From the NCBI GenBank assembly GCA_003999685.1, contig CP021223.1, forward strand, positions 1-64,000: a DNA stretch of 64,000 nt. Reading direction: 5' to 3'. This DNA comes from Taiwanofungus camphoratus (Eukaryota; Basidiomycota; Agaricomycetes; Polyporales; Taiwanofungaceae). Below are positions 44,221 to 54,249 of this stretch, in pieces (the first letter of the stretch is position 1; every line of letters begins with the position of its first letter). The notes below the pieces were generated by a model that had not been told where the DNA came from, did no database searches, and saw only the letters and a list, made by a program, of their open reading frames with translations. A program made the translations under genes and the position numbers.

Positions 44221-44589
44221 TTCTCCACAAATCGATGGCATCAAGCCATTTGAATTTGACGTAACACAGCGTTTGTTACGTGGACCCCGTCATTACTTTG
44301 GCATGGACTTTATTTGAACTTTGAAGGCACTGTTTCCATCAAAACAGCGCACTTAAAATCATCGACAGGAGGACAAATCCGACGACTTCCAGGCTCGCAG
44401 GCCACATCAATCCTATTTGTCGTGATCTCAGTATGAGGACATGCATAAAAGGTATACTTGTTATCCCTGGTTGTTGCATGTCTGCTCTTTACATGGTTAC
44501 TGCGGATCTGCCCGGCACTCAGTCGCGGACGTAACCGTCATATTCTGTACGAATTAGCACTCGTGTTCAAGAATTCACGCGACTTTCGA
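44221..44589. other. Intergenic region
   Basis: No gene or repeat recognised. Confidence 0.3.
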
Positions 44590-45707
44590 ATTAGAATTTT
44601 TTCCTCTTCACAATGACACGAACAGCGAGGCTCAGATCATTGCCGTCAAGACCCAGCTGATCTTCAAGTTTCACATGTAACGTAATGGCTTCTTTGGAAT
44701 CGCGCTCTTCATGTAGACCTACCCGTTCCACCGTCGTGTCATATCCGCGAGCTGTGTCCGAGGAGTGAGAGAACCGCCATAGAAACTCGCACAACAGCTC
44801 TGGGTAGTCATGAAGATCGAATGCTTCCGTGGCGATTGTACCAGCACGGTCCTGGCGGACGAGACGAGCGCAGCTTCCAGATAGCGAAATCGAGAACAGG
44901 AAAAGGCGATGCATTCGGGAAGGGATCTCGGTGGCATAGGCAACATTCTGTCCTAGGTCACTCGTAGCTTTTTCCAATTTCTGCTTATCCTGGATATTGA
45001 GGATAAGTTGGTGATTGGCACGATTATCGCCCGGCTTGGGATCGGTAAAGAAGTCATTCTCCGTTGTCCGCTTTACCTCAATGAAGAGCTCAGCAAGACC
45101 TAGTTGAGCACGAGAGGCGCCTCAGCGGCCTTGGCAAGCTGAATTGAGGTCTTCGAATAACAGCAGATGCTTGGTTCCATCGAACCGTTTTCTCCCTGAT
45201 TCTCAGTACCCAAGGAAGTATTCACGAATAAGAAGCTGAGCCATGATCTGCAAGAAGTAGAAGTTGTGAACACAGACTTGGACTCCACTTTACGATCCTA
45301 CTTACCAATGGATTATAGATCTCTTGCTCTTTCACTGCGCGCTTTGTAACGTGCTTGAACGCGTCTTCACTCTTTGACATATTACCATCCTCGCACTCAG
45401 GCGGAAATTCGTCTAAGAATTTCCGGGCCAGCATAGGTCCTAAGGAGAACTTTTTGCTCTCCCTAGCATACCTTAGATTGCGGGCAGATGCGTTCCTGCA
45501 ATCGAAACCGAAGCGTTTAGCGGCATTCTCATTTCTTTCAAATGGAAATCTCAATGAAGTTTCGACAGGTCCCTGCTTCGTCTTGCGAGAGGGAGTAACA
45601 GCATCCGATTGTATAGAGGTAGTAGATGCAGGTGGAGAGTTGCTCATCTTCGATGCTTTAATTTTGGAGTTCAACTTAGACTTGCAAATCGAACCCTTAC
45701 GAGAAAT
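44590..45707 (-). pseudogene. Truncated duplicate of the FunK1 kinase gene (N-terminal half only)
   Basis: It aligns with the first half of the gene at 48458-51392: the SKMSNSPPAST start region, AKRFGFDCRNASARN, YNPLVSRIVK, then DLGQNVAYATEI, LFLFSISLSGSCARL, ATEAFDLHDYPELLCEFLWRFSHSSD and QLGLDGNDLSLAVR. Homology ends at LAVR, before the kinase core. The start codon equivalent is ATT (45705-45707) instead of ATG, the next 15 or so residues are partly deleted, and the exon 2 region has frame damage (stop in REYFLGY*). It is non-functional. Same orientation as the intact gene, 3-6 kb away. Confidence 0.85.
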
Positions 45708-46124
45708 GGTATACTTAAGGGAAAGGGTGGCCGATTGCCAAATGAATTCACGGTGCGACTCGTCGCTTGACGCGTCTGCTTTCGTGCCTGCCTCAACTAG
45801 ATGTACCTACCTACCTATGAAAGAAAAGTAAGTCTTACTCCCAACTTCAATACTTGTTGCTGAAATTTGCATTCAAAACCACAAGGCCCCTAGGCGGAGG
45901 ATTGCTTCGAGAAGGACATATTCGACCGAGGCGACTTATAACTCGGAATCAACGTGTCGCTACTAAGATGCAATTGAAGTGCTAAGTCTGGTCGGAATTT
46001 GGGTCGCTATGTCTCAAGAATCGACATGCTGATTCGGTCTCCTTTGTGTAGCTTTATGATTTCCTTTGTCTCTGACCACTACGACTCAGCATCAGACGTT
46101 GTAACCAAATATCCCTACTTTTGG
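45708..46124. other. Intergenic region
   Basis: No gene recognised. The first 100 bases still resemble the promoter side of the FunK1 gene. Confidence 0.3.
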
Positions 46125-46860
46125 CTATCGTGTCTCGACATGTAACCCATGCTCGTCCCTGAAACGTTCCCATTCGTGCCAATTGGCTTCTACTGCGGAG
46201 TAAACAGGCTCCCGGTCACAACAAGTATGAGTTGCCCCCACCCTCTCTGTGGTGAAGTTCTGGATGGTAAAATCTCTTGGCTCGAGGGTCACATCTGCCG
46301 AGCAGAGTATCCATTGGCGCAGGCAGTTAAAGTAGTGATGCATGTGCCCCATCTGAGTGTCGAGAGCCGGCCTGGTCCAACCTCCAGGGCGATGCACATG
46401 TTGCGTAAGCAGAGCAGTTCGTGGAACATCGCGGCGAATACATGCTTGTCAGGGCCAAAACGAACATGATTATCCCCCCAGAGGAGCTGTCCAAAACCAT
46501 TCATGGTATGCTCCTGGTCCGATCACAGAATAATGGACACTTTCTTCCACCATCATCTTCACAGGATGTCTCTCCAAAGGAAGTAGTTTGGGATGATTGC
46601 CGCCAATGAACGCTGCTATAGTAAGTACGTGTACATTATGTCATGAAGGCTAGGTTCACAATAAGACTTCGCGGGACGATTCTTCGTTCTTTCTCTGTTG
46701 ACCAGATGTACCATCGGTTTTTGGCAGCATTTAGGAGAATGATGTCGCAACAAGGGGATGCAACGAGGAGAGAAGCAAGCAGCAGAATGTAGCTGTATGC
46801 CCCTTCCTGGAGTATCATGGAGATACGTGTATTCAAGTTGTGAGGTAAGGGGCGATGGCA
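46125..46860 (-). pseudogene. UstYa-like (DUF3328) protein, probably broken
   Basis: UstYa-family proteins are membrane-anchored oxidase-like proteins of fungal secondary metabolism. Minus-strand frames give a hydrophobic N-terminal segment (ILLLASLLVASP, about 46,770), then ESVHYSVIGPGAYHEW, GPDKHVFAAMFHELLCLRNM, and finally GHMHHYFNCLRQWILC with ADVTLEPRDFT and ERVGATHTC. The block around FHELLCLR and the block around HMHHYFNC are in different frames; the 31 bases between them could be read as a very short intron but more likely reflect a frameshift. A canonical HC pair is not preserved (HHYFNC). Confidence 0.55.
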
Positions 46861-47198
46861 CTTACTTTCCGGTGGTTAAGTCACTCTGGTGGTGGTAACT
46901 TTCACGCGACTGATTATTCTGCGCCACTGCTGAATTTTACAGTTTGTTCGTTCGTAATGGCAGGACAGAAAGCGCGCAAGACAGAGAAGCAGACTAGGCC
47001 GGAGCACATGGTGCGATCTTCGAGTTCTCTGAGTTCCTTCTGCGATCTGATGTTCCGCGCGGCAATTTCATGATTTCTTCCTAAGTACGGTATAGCGCAT
47101 ACCCGTGTACATGCTGAAGAGCGCCTCTCCCCACATATAATGTTCGGTCGCCCTGAGCTTCCAATGTTCAGACTTCCGTAAAATTGTCTTCTCTAACA
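46861..47198. other. Intergenic region
   Basis: It separates divergent gene remnants. No feature recognised. Confidence 0.3.
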
Positions 47199-48212
47199 TG
47201 CCTTCAGTGACTATTGTACGAGTCGAGAGCCCATCACGTGAGTATCGTATTTCGCCACAGGTGGAGCACGCATCCTGAAGGACGTCCAGAGGAACAGATT
47301 GACGCCTCTGTAGCCTTGTTCGTCTTGCTCATGAAAGATGGTATATTTGTCGGTTAGAAAATCAAAACAGCGCTCAAGTCTTCCAGATCTGGCGGCAAGA
47401 AGCCTTTGTGGAGACGACCTTAGTCTCATAGATCCGATGGCTCGTTCAATCTTGCTTGCGGGCATACTCGACGGCGAGTATTATGCGGCAACGGATGAAG
47501 ATGGCCGATTAGTAGCTTATGCGCTTTAGATGCCTTCTGGTCAAGACATGCTCTCTACGTTTGTACTGATTGTTTTTGCCTGTCGGAATGTGACCAATTG
47601 CTACCAGGCCGGAAGAACGCAAGCTAGGATTCAACGATTTCTTCGCAAGGCTTTCCGAAGAAGGCAGGGAGTACTACAAGTCTGCCGTTGGTATCGTCAC
47701 CTCTGGAAACTCGATAGGCATTTACTAAACTACCACCTTAGTACGTCGGAAAGTTTACTAGATTTGTCACCGGTTGTATGGGCCGAACAGTATGTATTAC
47801 ATACTGTCCTGGAAGTATATACTCATGAGACTGAAATTTAGGGAAAGGTCGATTCATGGTGGTTGAACATGATCCAAGTGCACCCCGACAGACAACGACA
47901 AGGAATCGCAACAGCTCTTATCGGTCTTGTTCGTGAGAAGGTGCGTGGATTCCCTTGTCGGGCATGTCTAATGACTGACCAATTACGAAGGCGAAACGAA
48001 AGGGCGAAACACTCGCTCTGAGCGCCTCAAATCCCAGCAACGTGAGCCTCTCTTCTCAGATTGGTCCAGATTGTCGCTAAATAGAACTCTACATCCAGGT
48101 CCCCATTTACAAGGCTATGGGATTTGATTTGAAAGGTGATCGTATCATGCCCTCGCCGTGGGGAGACTGGCCACTATATTTAGTTGCTTTAGACACTCGT
48201 GATCAAATCTAG
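47199..48212 (+). pseudogene. GNAT-family N-acetyltransferase, one in-frame stop
   Basis: Acyl-CoA-dependent N-acetyltransferase fold. Exon 1 starts MPSVTIVRVESPS. Later exons read LLAGILDGEYYAATDEDGR, MPSGQDMLST, EERKLGFNDFFARL and SEEGREYY, then the acetyl-CoA site WWLNMIQVHPDRQRQGIATAL (motif A, Q/RxxGxA) and VPIYKAMGFDLKGD, ending LDTRDQI. Short introns are visible around 47,250, 47,565-47,610, 47,940-47,990 and 48,042-48,097. In the frame VAYAL*MPSGQ the codon TAG at 47527-47529 stands where the family has Trp (TGG). No usable intron removes it. It is otherwise well preserved, so the inactivation is recent, or it is a sequencing error. Confidence 0.7.
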
Positions 48213-48457
48213 ATAATGTTTCAAGTATCTTGTTATCAAATACATCAGAATACCGAGAGGTCCGTTGTATGTGCTGATCATGCGGATGATCGTTTGCAGA
48301 TCAACGACGCAGTACGGCATCAGCCTAATAGCCACCATCATATGTCTAATAAGTACGCTACAATCAGAGGTCACTAATGCTACAAATTAGCACGCACAAC
48401 TCAACACCCGAAACAAAACACAATCATAGCAGAAAAGTGTGAAAACAAAACAGAATA
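48213..48457. other. Convergent 3' intergenic region
   Basis: AT-rich, no gene seen. Confidence 0.3.
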
Positions 48458-51392
48458 TTACTTCCGTGGGTTCGGCCTCAGTGAATATTTGGTACATGTC
48501 ATGCGCTCGCCCTGCGAACTAGATGGCCCTTCACGCGAGCGAGTCCGTCGCCTCCCCCCTGATTCCTCCTGATGCATAGAGGTGCTGGCCCCAGAGCGTA
48601 ACCTCGCTCGAGACCCTCTCTGCTGAGAAGATCCGGTGGGGCGCGTGCTAGAGCTGTGCCCCGTCCTCGACCCGCCTCTTCGACTAGTCGATGGGCCCGT
48701 TAGCGAAGATTCACCAAAAGTCCCACGGGACGACTTCTGTTGTACGCCTCCCTCAGGACTTGGTCCAGTTCTCGAGCGTTTCAGTTGTCTGATATCAGCT
48801 TCCGTAGGTGCTGGCACTTTCCGTTTGCTTGAGATGAGCTCCGTTCCGCTCGGTAACGTGGACTCATAAGGCTTGATAGCAGAGTCGCGAGGTGGATTGT
48901 TTATCTTATGTTCCTTCCTATCGGTTTTGCCTAATATCGAGTTTACTAGGAAGTCAGCCCAAAAATCCCTGAGGTGCGATGGATCTTCCCACTTGTCTCT
49001 GAATTCGTGATTCTCAGGCCCAGGAAGAGGGTAATTGTAGTTCATGACCGTATCAAGCCACAATTGAAGCGGTTTGCTGTCAAAAACAAAATTTTGGGTT
49101 TGCATTCTGTTGCATTTGTTTGCAACCTTCCCTACCCCTCCAAGCGCGACATTGTCTGCTTCCCAACCAGCATCAAAGAAAGTTTGAAGAGTACTGGTCA
49201 ATATCTCAGAACTCGTATTATGTGGGCCCCACCGAAGAGCGCAGTAAAGAACGACATAGAGAATGGATTCCATGTCATCCTGCAGCGTATGCCACACTTT
49301 CTTCCCTGATAGGAGCTTTGTTGACATAAATTGCCAGGTACCCTGTTTACAACAACAATGAGATATATCCTGTTGGCCAACACAATAGCATCACTTACCG
49401 CCCGTTCATACTGGCGAGCTTGCCCCTGCCGATCTACATAGCACGACAATTCCCAGTCAATGAGATAGCCTCTCCTAATAGGGCTTGACGGTTCTTTGAC
49501 CAGAATGATATTGCCTAGACTGATGTCCCGGTGTAATCTGTTATTCTTGTCGCGAGCTTGCAGCATGGCTAAAAAGAATAAGCGTAGTCATGAGAAGCAG
49601 AACAATTCCCACTCACCATGGAATGCATCTTGGGTGCCGTAAAGCAGCTCTTCAGTACCTCTGAAAGTCTGCAGCGCATATCCCACTGTGCGTAGTGTCA
49701 GACGATAATGGACATGCGGCGTGACGACAATCTTTCGCTGCTTCCCATCACTCTCACCGTTGCACAGCCACTTAGACGCCACATAGTCATCAGTCCGTGT
49801 GCACTGGGAGTATGCTGTTGATCACGAAAGAGACTGCATGAGCTGTACTTGCATTCTTACAAGAACGAACCAGCTTACATTCATTTGGCATCGTTGTGCT
49901 GTCGCTCACGTCATGTTCAATGCTTTCGTGATTGCAAGGGCCTTGCTCTGGAACATCGCCATGATGGATCAAATTGGGTACATGTTCGACACCCGCCTGA
50001 CGCAACTCATTTAATATCGTTCCTTCTAGCTCCATCCCTTCAACCGCATACCGCCAAGTGTCTTTGAGGAACGCAACTTTGTTGTTTGCATCGACCGCCC
50101 AATATCCCCGAGTTGCCCCGCTTGCTACTGATAATGGCGATGCCACAGGTCGCGATACGAGGTATCGATGGACTTGTGCATCCCCTCGATGTCCATCGTA
50201 GACATTAATGGCCATTACCATACCTTCCTGGTAATGTTCACGAACAGCAAGGCTCAGATCATTGCCGTCGAGACCCAGCTGATCTTTCACATGCAATGTA
50301 ATAGCTTCCTTGAAACTGCGCTCTTCATGTAAACCTACCCGTTCCACCGTCGTGTCGTATCCGCGAGCGCTGTCCGAGGAGTGAGAGAACCGCCATAGAA
50401 ACTCGCACAACAACTCTGGGTAGTCATGAAGATCGAATGCTTCCGTGGCGATTGCTCCGGCACGGTCCCAGCGGATGAGACGAGCACAGGTTCCAGATAG
50501 TGATATCGAGAACAGGAAGAGGCGATGTTGTCGGGCAAGGATCTCGGTGGCATAGGCGACATTCTGTCCTAGATCACTCTTACCTTTCTCTAACTTCTGC
50601 TCATCCTTGATATTGAGAATGAACGGGTGAGAGGCGCGATTATCGCCCGGTTTGGGGTCGGAAAAAAAATCTCTCTCCGCTAATCGCTTCACCTCGATAA
50701 AGAGTTCGGCAAGGCCTAGTTGAGCACGGGGGCCGCCATCAGTAGCCTTGGCAAGCTGAATCGAGGTCTTCAAGTAACAACAGATGTCTGGTTTCATCGA
50801 ACCTTTTTCTCCCTGGTTCTCGGTTCGCAAGGAAGTATTCATAAACACGAAGCCGGGACATCGTGACTTGAATCCCCTCCGACCGCCGTTCAGAGCCATG
50901 ATCTGCAAGAAGTAGAAGTTGCGAACACAGACTTGGACTCCTCTTTACGATCCTACTTACCAAGGGATTATAGATGTCTGGCTCTTGCGCTGCGCGCTTT
51001 GGAACATGTTTGAACGCGCCTTTGCTCTTTGGCATATCGCCATCCTTGCACTCAGACAGAAAGTCATCTAAGAATTGCCTCACTGGCATAGGTCCTAAGA
51101 AGAACTTTCTTGCCTCCCTAGTATATCTTCGATTGCGGGCAGGTGCGTCCTTAGGATCGAAACCGAAGTGTTGAGCGGCGTTCTCAATTTTTGCAATCGG
51201 AGTACACGTGAATTTCAGTGGAGTCTCTACGGGTCCTTCCTTGCGAGAGGGGGTAGCAGCATCCGGTTGTGTAGAGGTAGATGCAGGCGGAGCGTTGCTC
51301 ATCTTTGATGCTTTAACTTTGGACCTCAGCTTGTACTTGACCTGGGATATTGTCTCAGGTTGTGTTGCAAATTGGGCCCTAGTACGAGACAT
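48458..51392 (-). CDS. FunK1-family protein kinase, 5 exons, 888 aa
   Basis: Fungal-specific eukaryotic-type protein kinase expanded in mushroom-forming fungi; role unknown. The N-terminal regulatory half includes QLAKATDG and LFLFSISLSGTCARL. Kinase core: HVHYRLTLRTVGYAL, catalytic loop LHRDISLGNI (HRD Asp present), LIDWELS in place of DFG, GTWQFMS, and the late helix MESILYVVLYCALRW. The tail is Ser/Arg/Gly-rich, about 130 residues. Exons: 50961-51392, 49910-50902, 49617-49803, 49399-49568 and 48458-49342; the sum is 2667 nt, frame closed. The start is ATG 51392, giving MSRTRAQ; an upstream TTG in frame is ignored. A damaged duplicate lies at 44590-45707. Confidence 0.88.
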
Positions 51393-53089
51393 GTTGACTT
51401 TATACTTGAGTAAGCCGGTGGCCGATGGGCCACACAAATTGCCAAAATGAGATGAGGTGGAAGCGTAGATTCGCCTGACGCGTCCGTGGCTACATTCGGC
51501 ACGTGTACGCGTTTCCCATGTGCCACTCCCAACTCCCTCAAAGGTTTCGAACTCGCAATGACTGACAGGTTCTAGCTGTTCACGAGCAGATGAATTAATG
51601 TCGGTTAGTGCCTAGGTACTGTCCCATTTTGACCACTTGTTCGCGGGTTATGATTGTCACACCCTGGTTTAACCAGGCCGGTGTTCAGTACAGGATTCCT
51701 CTCGCTCGTGCATCTCAAGTATATCTCAATAAAGTTCAATCTTGCCTGAGCAGCCGTTCGGGCCATCGGATAAATATGATAATGATGATTCCCACATCGA
51801 GGATTTGTACGTTCGTACGAGCTGTGAATTCTACATGCGCCAGGCGTTCGATGGACTACTCATATAGGTGAGCATTCTTTGAAACAGACCTGATGATGGA
51901 GTTTGGGATGTGAGATACAAAGACTTAAGAGGCGATGTAGTGTCCGAGATAGAATGTAGTGCATCTCAAGAAGCCAGAAAACCGTCTTATACAAATGCAG
52001 AAAGGGCGTAAGAGTATTTTCGATGCGTGATACAGGATTCATATTGAATGGCATATTCCCCACATTCTGCACAAGGTAGCGGACAATGCAGGATTGAAAA
52101 ATTCTGAATATTTGATGCCAGCGTATCAAGTTCGCTGCTCGTCGCGAAATTGTCATACACATTGGCGAGCGTGTATGAACTGATGTAACTCTACCTATGT
52201 GCCTGGAAATTCACGAAACATGCAGTCAGATGGACCCTGATGGGACGTGGAGCTGATTGTGATTTGCCCGCTCTGTTTTCAGGCCAACGCGCTATGGGAT
52301 GGTTGTGAGCAGCAGATCAAACGGAGTGGTGCTATTCTCTTTGTGCCCAAGGGCCTACCTATCGATCTTAAGATGGCTTTGATTGCCTGGCGTACTGTTC
52401 TATTCTCAAGTCCTGTCACCATTATGACGACGTCTCAACCTCGATTCAATCATCCGGAATACGCTATGCGTGGTGAAAAACCCCCTCTACATCGTGAGTG
52501 CCATCTTGTACATGTGCCGTAGGTCACTGCTCAGCCACTCTATCCAGCACTTGAAGACTGACACACACGAGTGTCAGCACCATCGAGCTGCGAATATCGT
52601 GTAGACGCATACGAGCAGTTGTTCCAGAGACAAAGAGCGTAGGTCCATGGAAATGGAAGCGTGGAGTGCAGCACAACCCTGGCAAGCGGGGAGTTTGATT
52701 GGGCCATCTTTACGACCGTTGTCGTGAGTATCGTTTAACGAAATCGCTCCGCTGAGGGGCAACTTTCTAAGGATAACGCTGTCATTTTTCTCATATTCCA
52801 GGTAAGTTATGTAGGGTTGTTGACGAAGCCGGTCTATTTCAGATTTCTTCTCCTAGGCAACACAGGAATGCGGCCAACATCGCTTGAATGCAACGGTCAA
52901 AATCAACAGCAACTATCGTCATGGAGCTTTGACTACTGGTAGCACTTAGCTGCAAACCTCCAAGCACGATAGCTTAAAAAACAGTTTTGAAGCGGGCTCT
53001 CATTCTACGTCCATGCACCATTTTATTACCTTATCCGATCCATATCCTATTCCTTACCCTAGCCTACATTAAAGTTCACACTGGGAGCA
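51393..53089. other. Region with unassigned exon-like frames
   Basis: Two + strand stretches look coding: about 51,743-51,868 (QPFGPSDKYD, then HIEDLYVRTSCEFYMRQAF) and about 52,275-52,500 (ALWDGCEQQIKRSGAILFVP onward, ending ECHLVHVP). They may be exons of one gene or its remains. I do not recognise the family and cannot close a frame. Confidence 0.3.
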
Positions 53090-53743
53090 TTATCAAGCAG
53101 TGATGTACGGTCAGTGCCCAAGGCCATAGGTCATGGTCACTGACCCCAGTGACTTTCCACTGACCCTGGTAGGGTCATGACCCCGAAGGTAATGCCGGGG
53201 TCTTGTCCAGAGTGGTGACAGAGGGCACCCTTCCTTATCGGTAGTGAACGCAGGTCACAGAGCAATCATGGCAGACCAAGTTCGTATGATCACTGACACC
53301 TTATTGCAAATGGTAGATGACGATCTTGACCTTGATGCTGCAATAATTTCCATCAAGCATCTCAATTGAACTCAAATCTCTCCTTGACTTTACCAGGACC
53401 ACTTGGGTGGAAAGATACGAGAGGAGTGCACACCATATCCTAGATGAACAGCTTGAATTTGATGAACTAATTGAATTAGATGTTGACGGCGAGGAGGAAG
53501 CAGCATTCAGTAGTATTGATGAGATGGCAGATACAATCCTTAGTACTTAATTGTATTTCTCTCGCGGCGCACATTGAATGTTAGCTGCGACGACTTTATT
53601 GTCTCAGTAACGGGCCTCAGTTGGGCCGCTCTATGCCAGGACCGTGGGTAAGGTCACAGTCAGTAAGGTCAGATCAGGGTCAGGGTCACTGACTTGTGGA
53701 AAGTCACTGACTAGTCACTGACCCGCACATCACTGTTATCAAG
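53090..53743. mobile_element. Non-autonomous hAT-type DNA element (53098-53735) with 8-bp target duplication
   Basis: The left end CAGTGATGTACGGTCAGTG matches the inverted right end CAGTGATGTGCGGGTCAGTG with one substitution and one indel. A second inverted word, CAGTGACTTTCCAC, lies inside both ends. The element is flanked by the exact direct repeat TTATCAAG at 53090-53097 and 53736-53743. Ends beginning CAGTG and 8-bp duplications are the hAT signature. The interior (53,270-53,550) keeps short frames such as MADQVRMITDTLLQMVDDDL and an acidic EEEAAFSSIDEMADTILST end, which may derive from the parent transposase gene, but they are interrupted by stops. Confidence 0.88.
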
Positions 53744-54176
53744 CGAGGTAAATCCTAGTAGAAGCGCTGCATGAAACGGCATATAACTTTGTGTGAACAA
53801 ACCTACCAGAGATGAATTTGTGAGTTCGTTCACACGGAGTGCATTACGGATCATACGATGTATCTCGTCCCCATTCAATCAACTACAGGATGTGAAACAC
53901 CGAGGTGGATCGAATACTGAGAATGAAGCCCGATAAATGGCACAAGGTATCTGCTCAGCCTAAATGTGCAACAACGACCGTTTTGACACTGCACCTTTGA
54001 TTTGATCACATCTCGCCCCAATTGTGTCTATACAAAGGGTGGGCCAAAACCCCTGAATGATAATTCGGAGTCAAAAAACTTCTTTCCGTGAGGACGTGAA
54101 GGATGAGGAGGTACTGTCCTGGCTCGGAGGCGCATTCATCGAATGAGCAGTCTAGGGCCGAAGGTTAGTGCATAGC
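53744..54176. other. Intergenic region before the LINE
   Basis: No gene or repeat recognised. Confidence 0.3.
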
Positions 54177-54249
54177 AAGTGAAAAAGGCACCGCTTCTTG
54201 AACCAGTACCACCATCATTTCCATTAGACTCCCTAGCTTAGTCGTCCAA

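Noticed and set aside
47510-47529. Removing the GNAT stop as an intron
   Set aside because: The only GT...AG pair around the stop encloses about 18 bases, too short for splicing.
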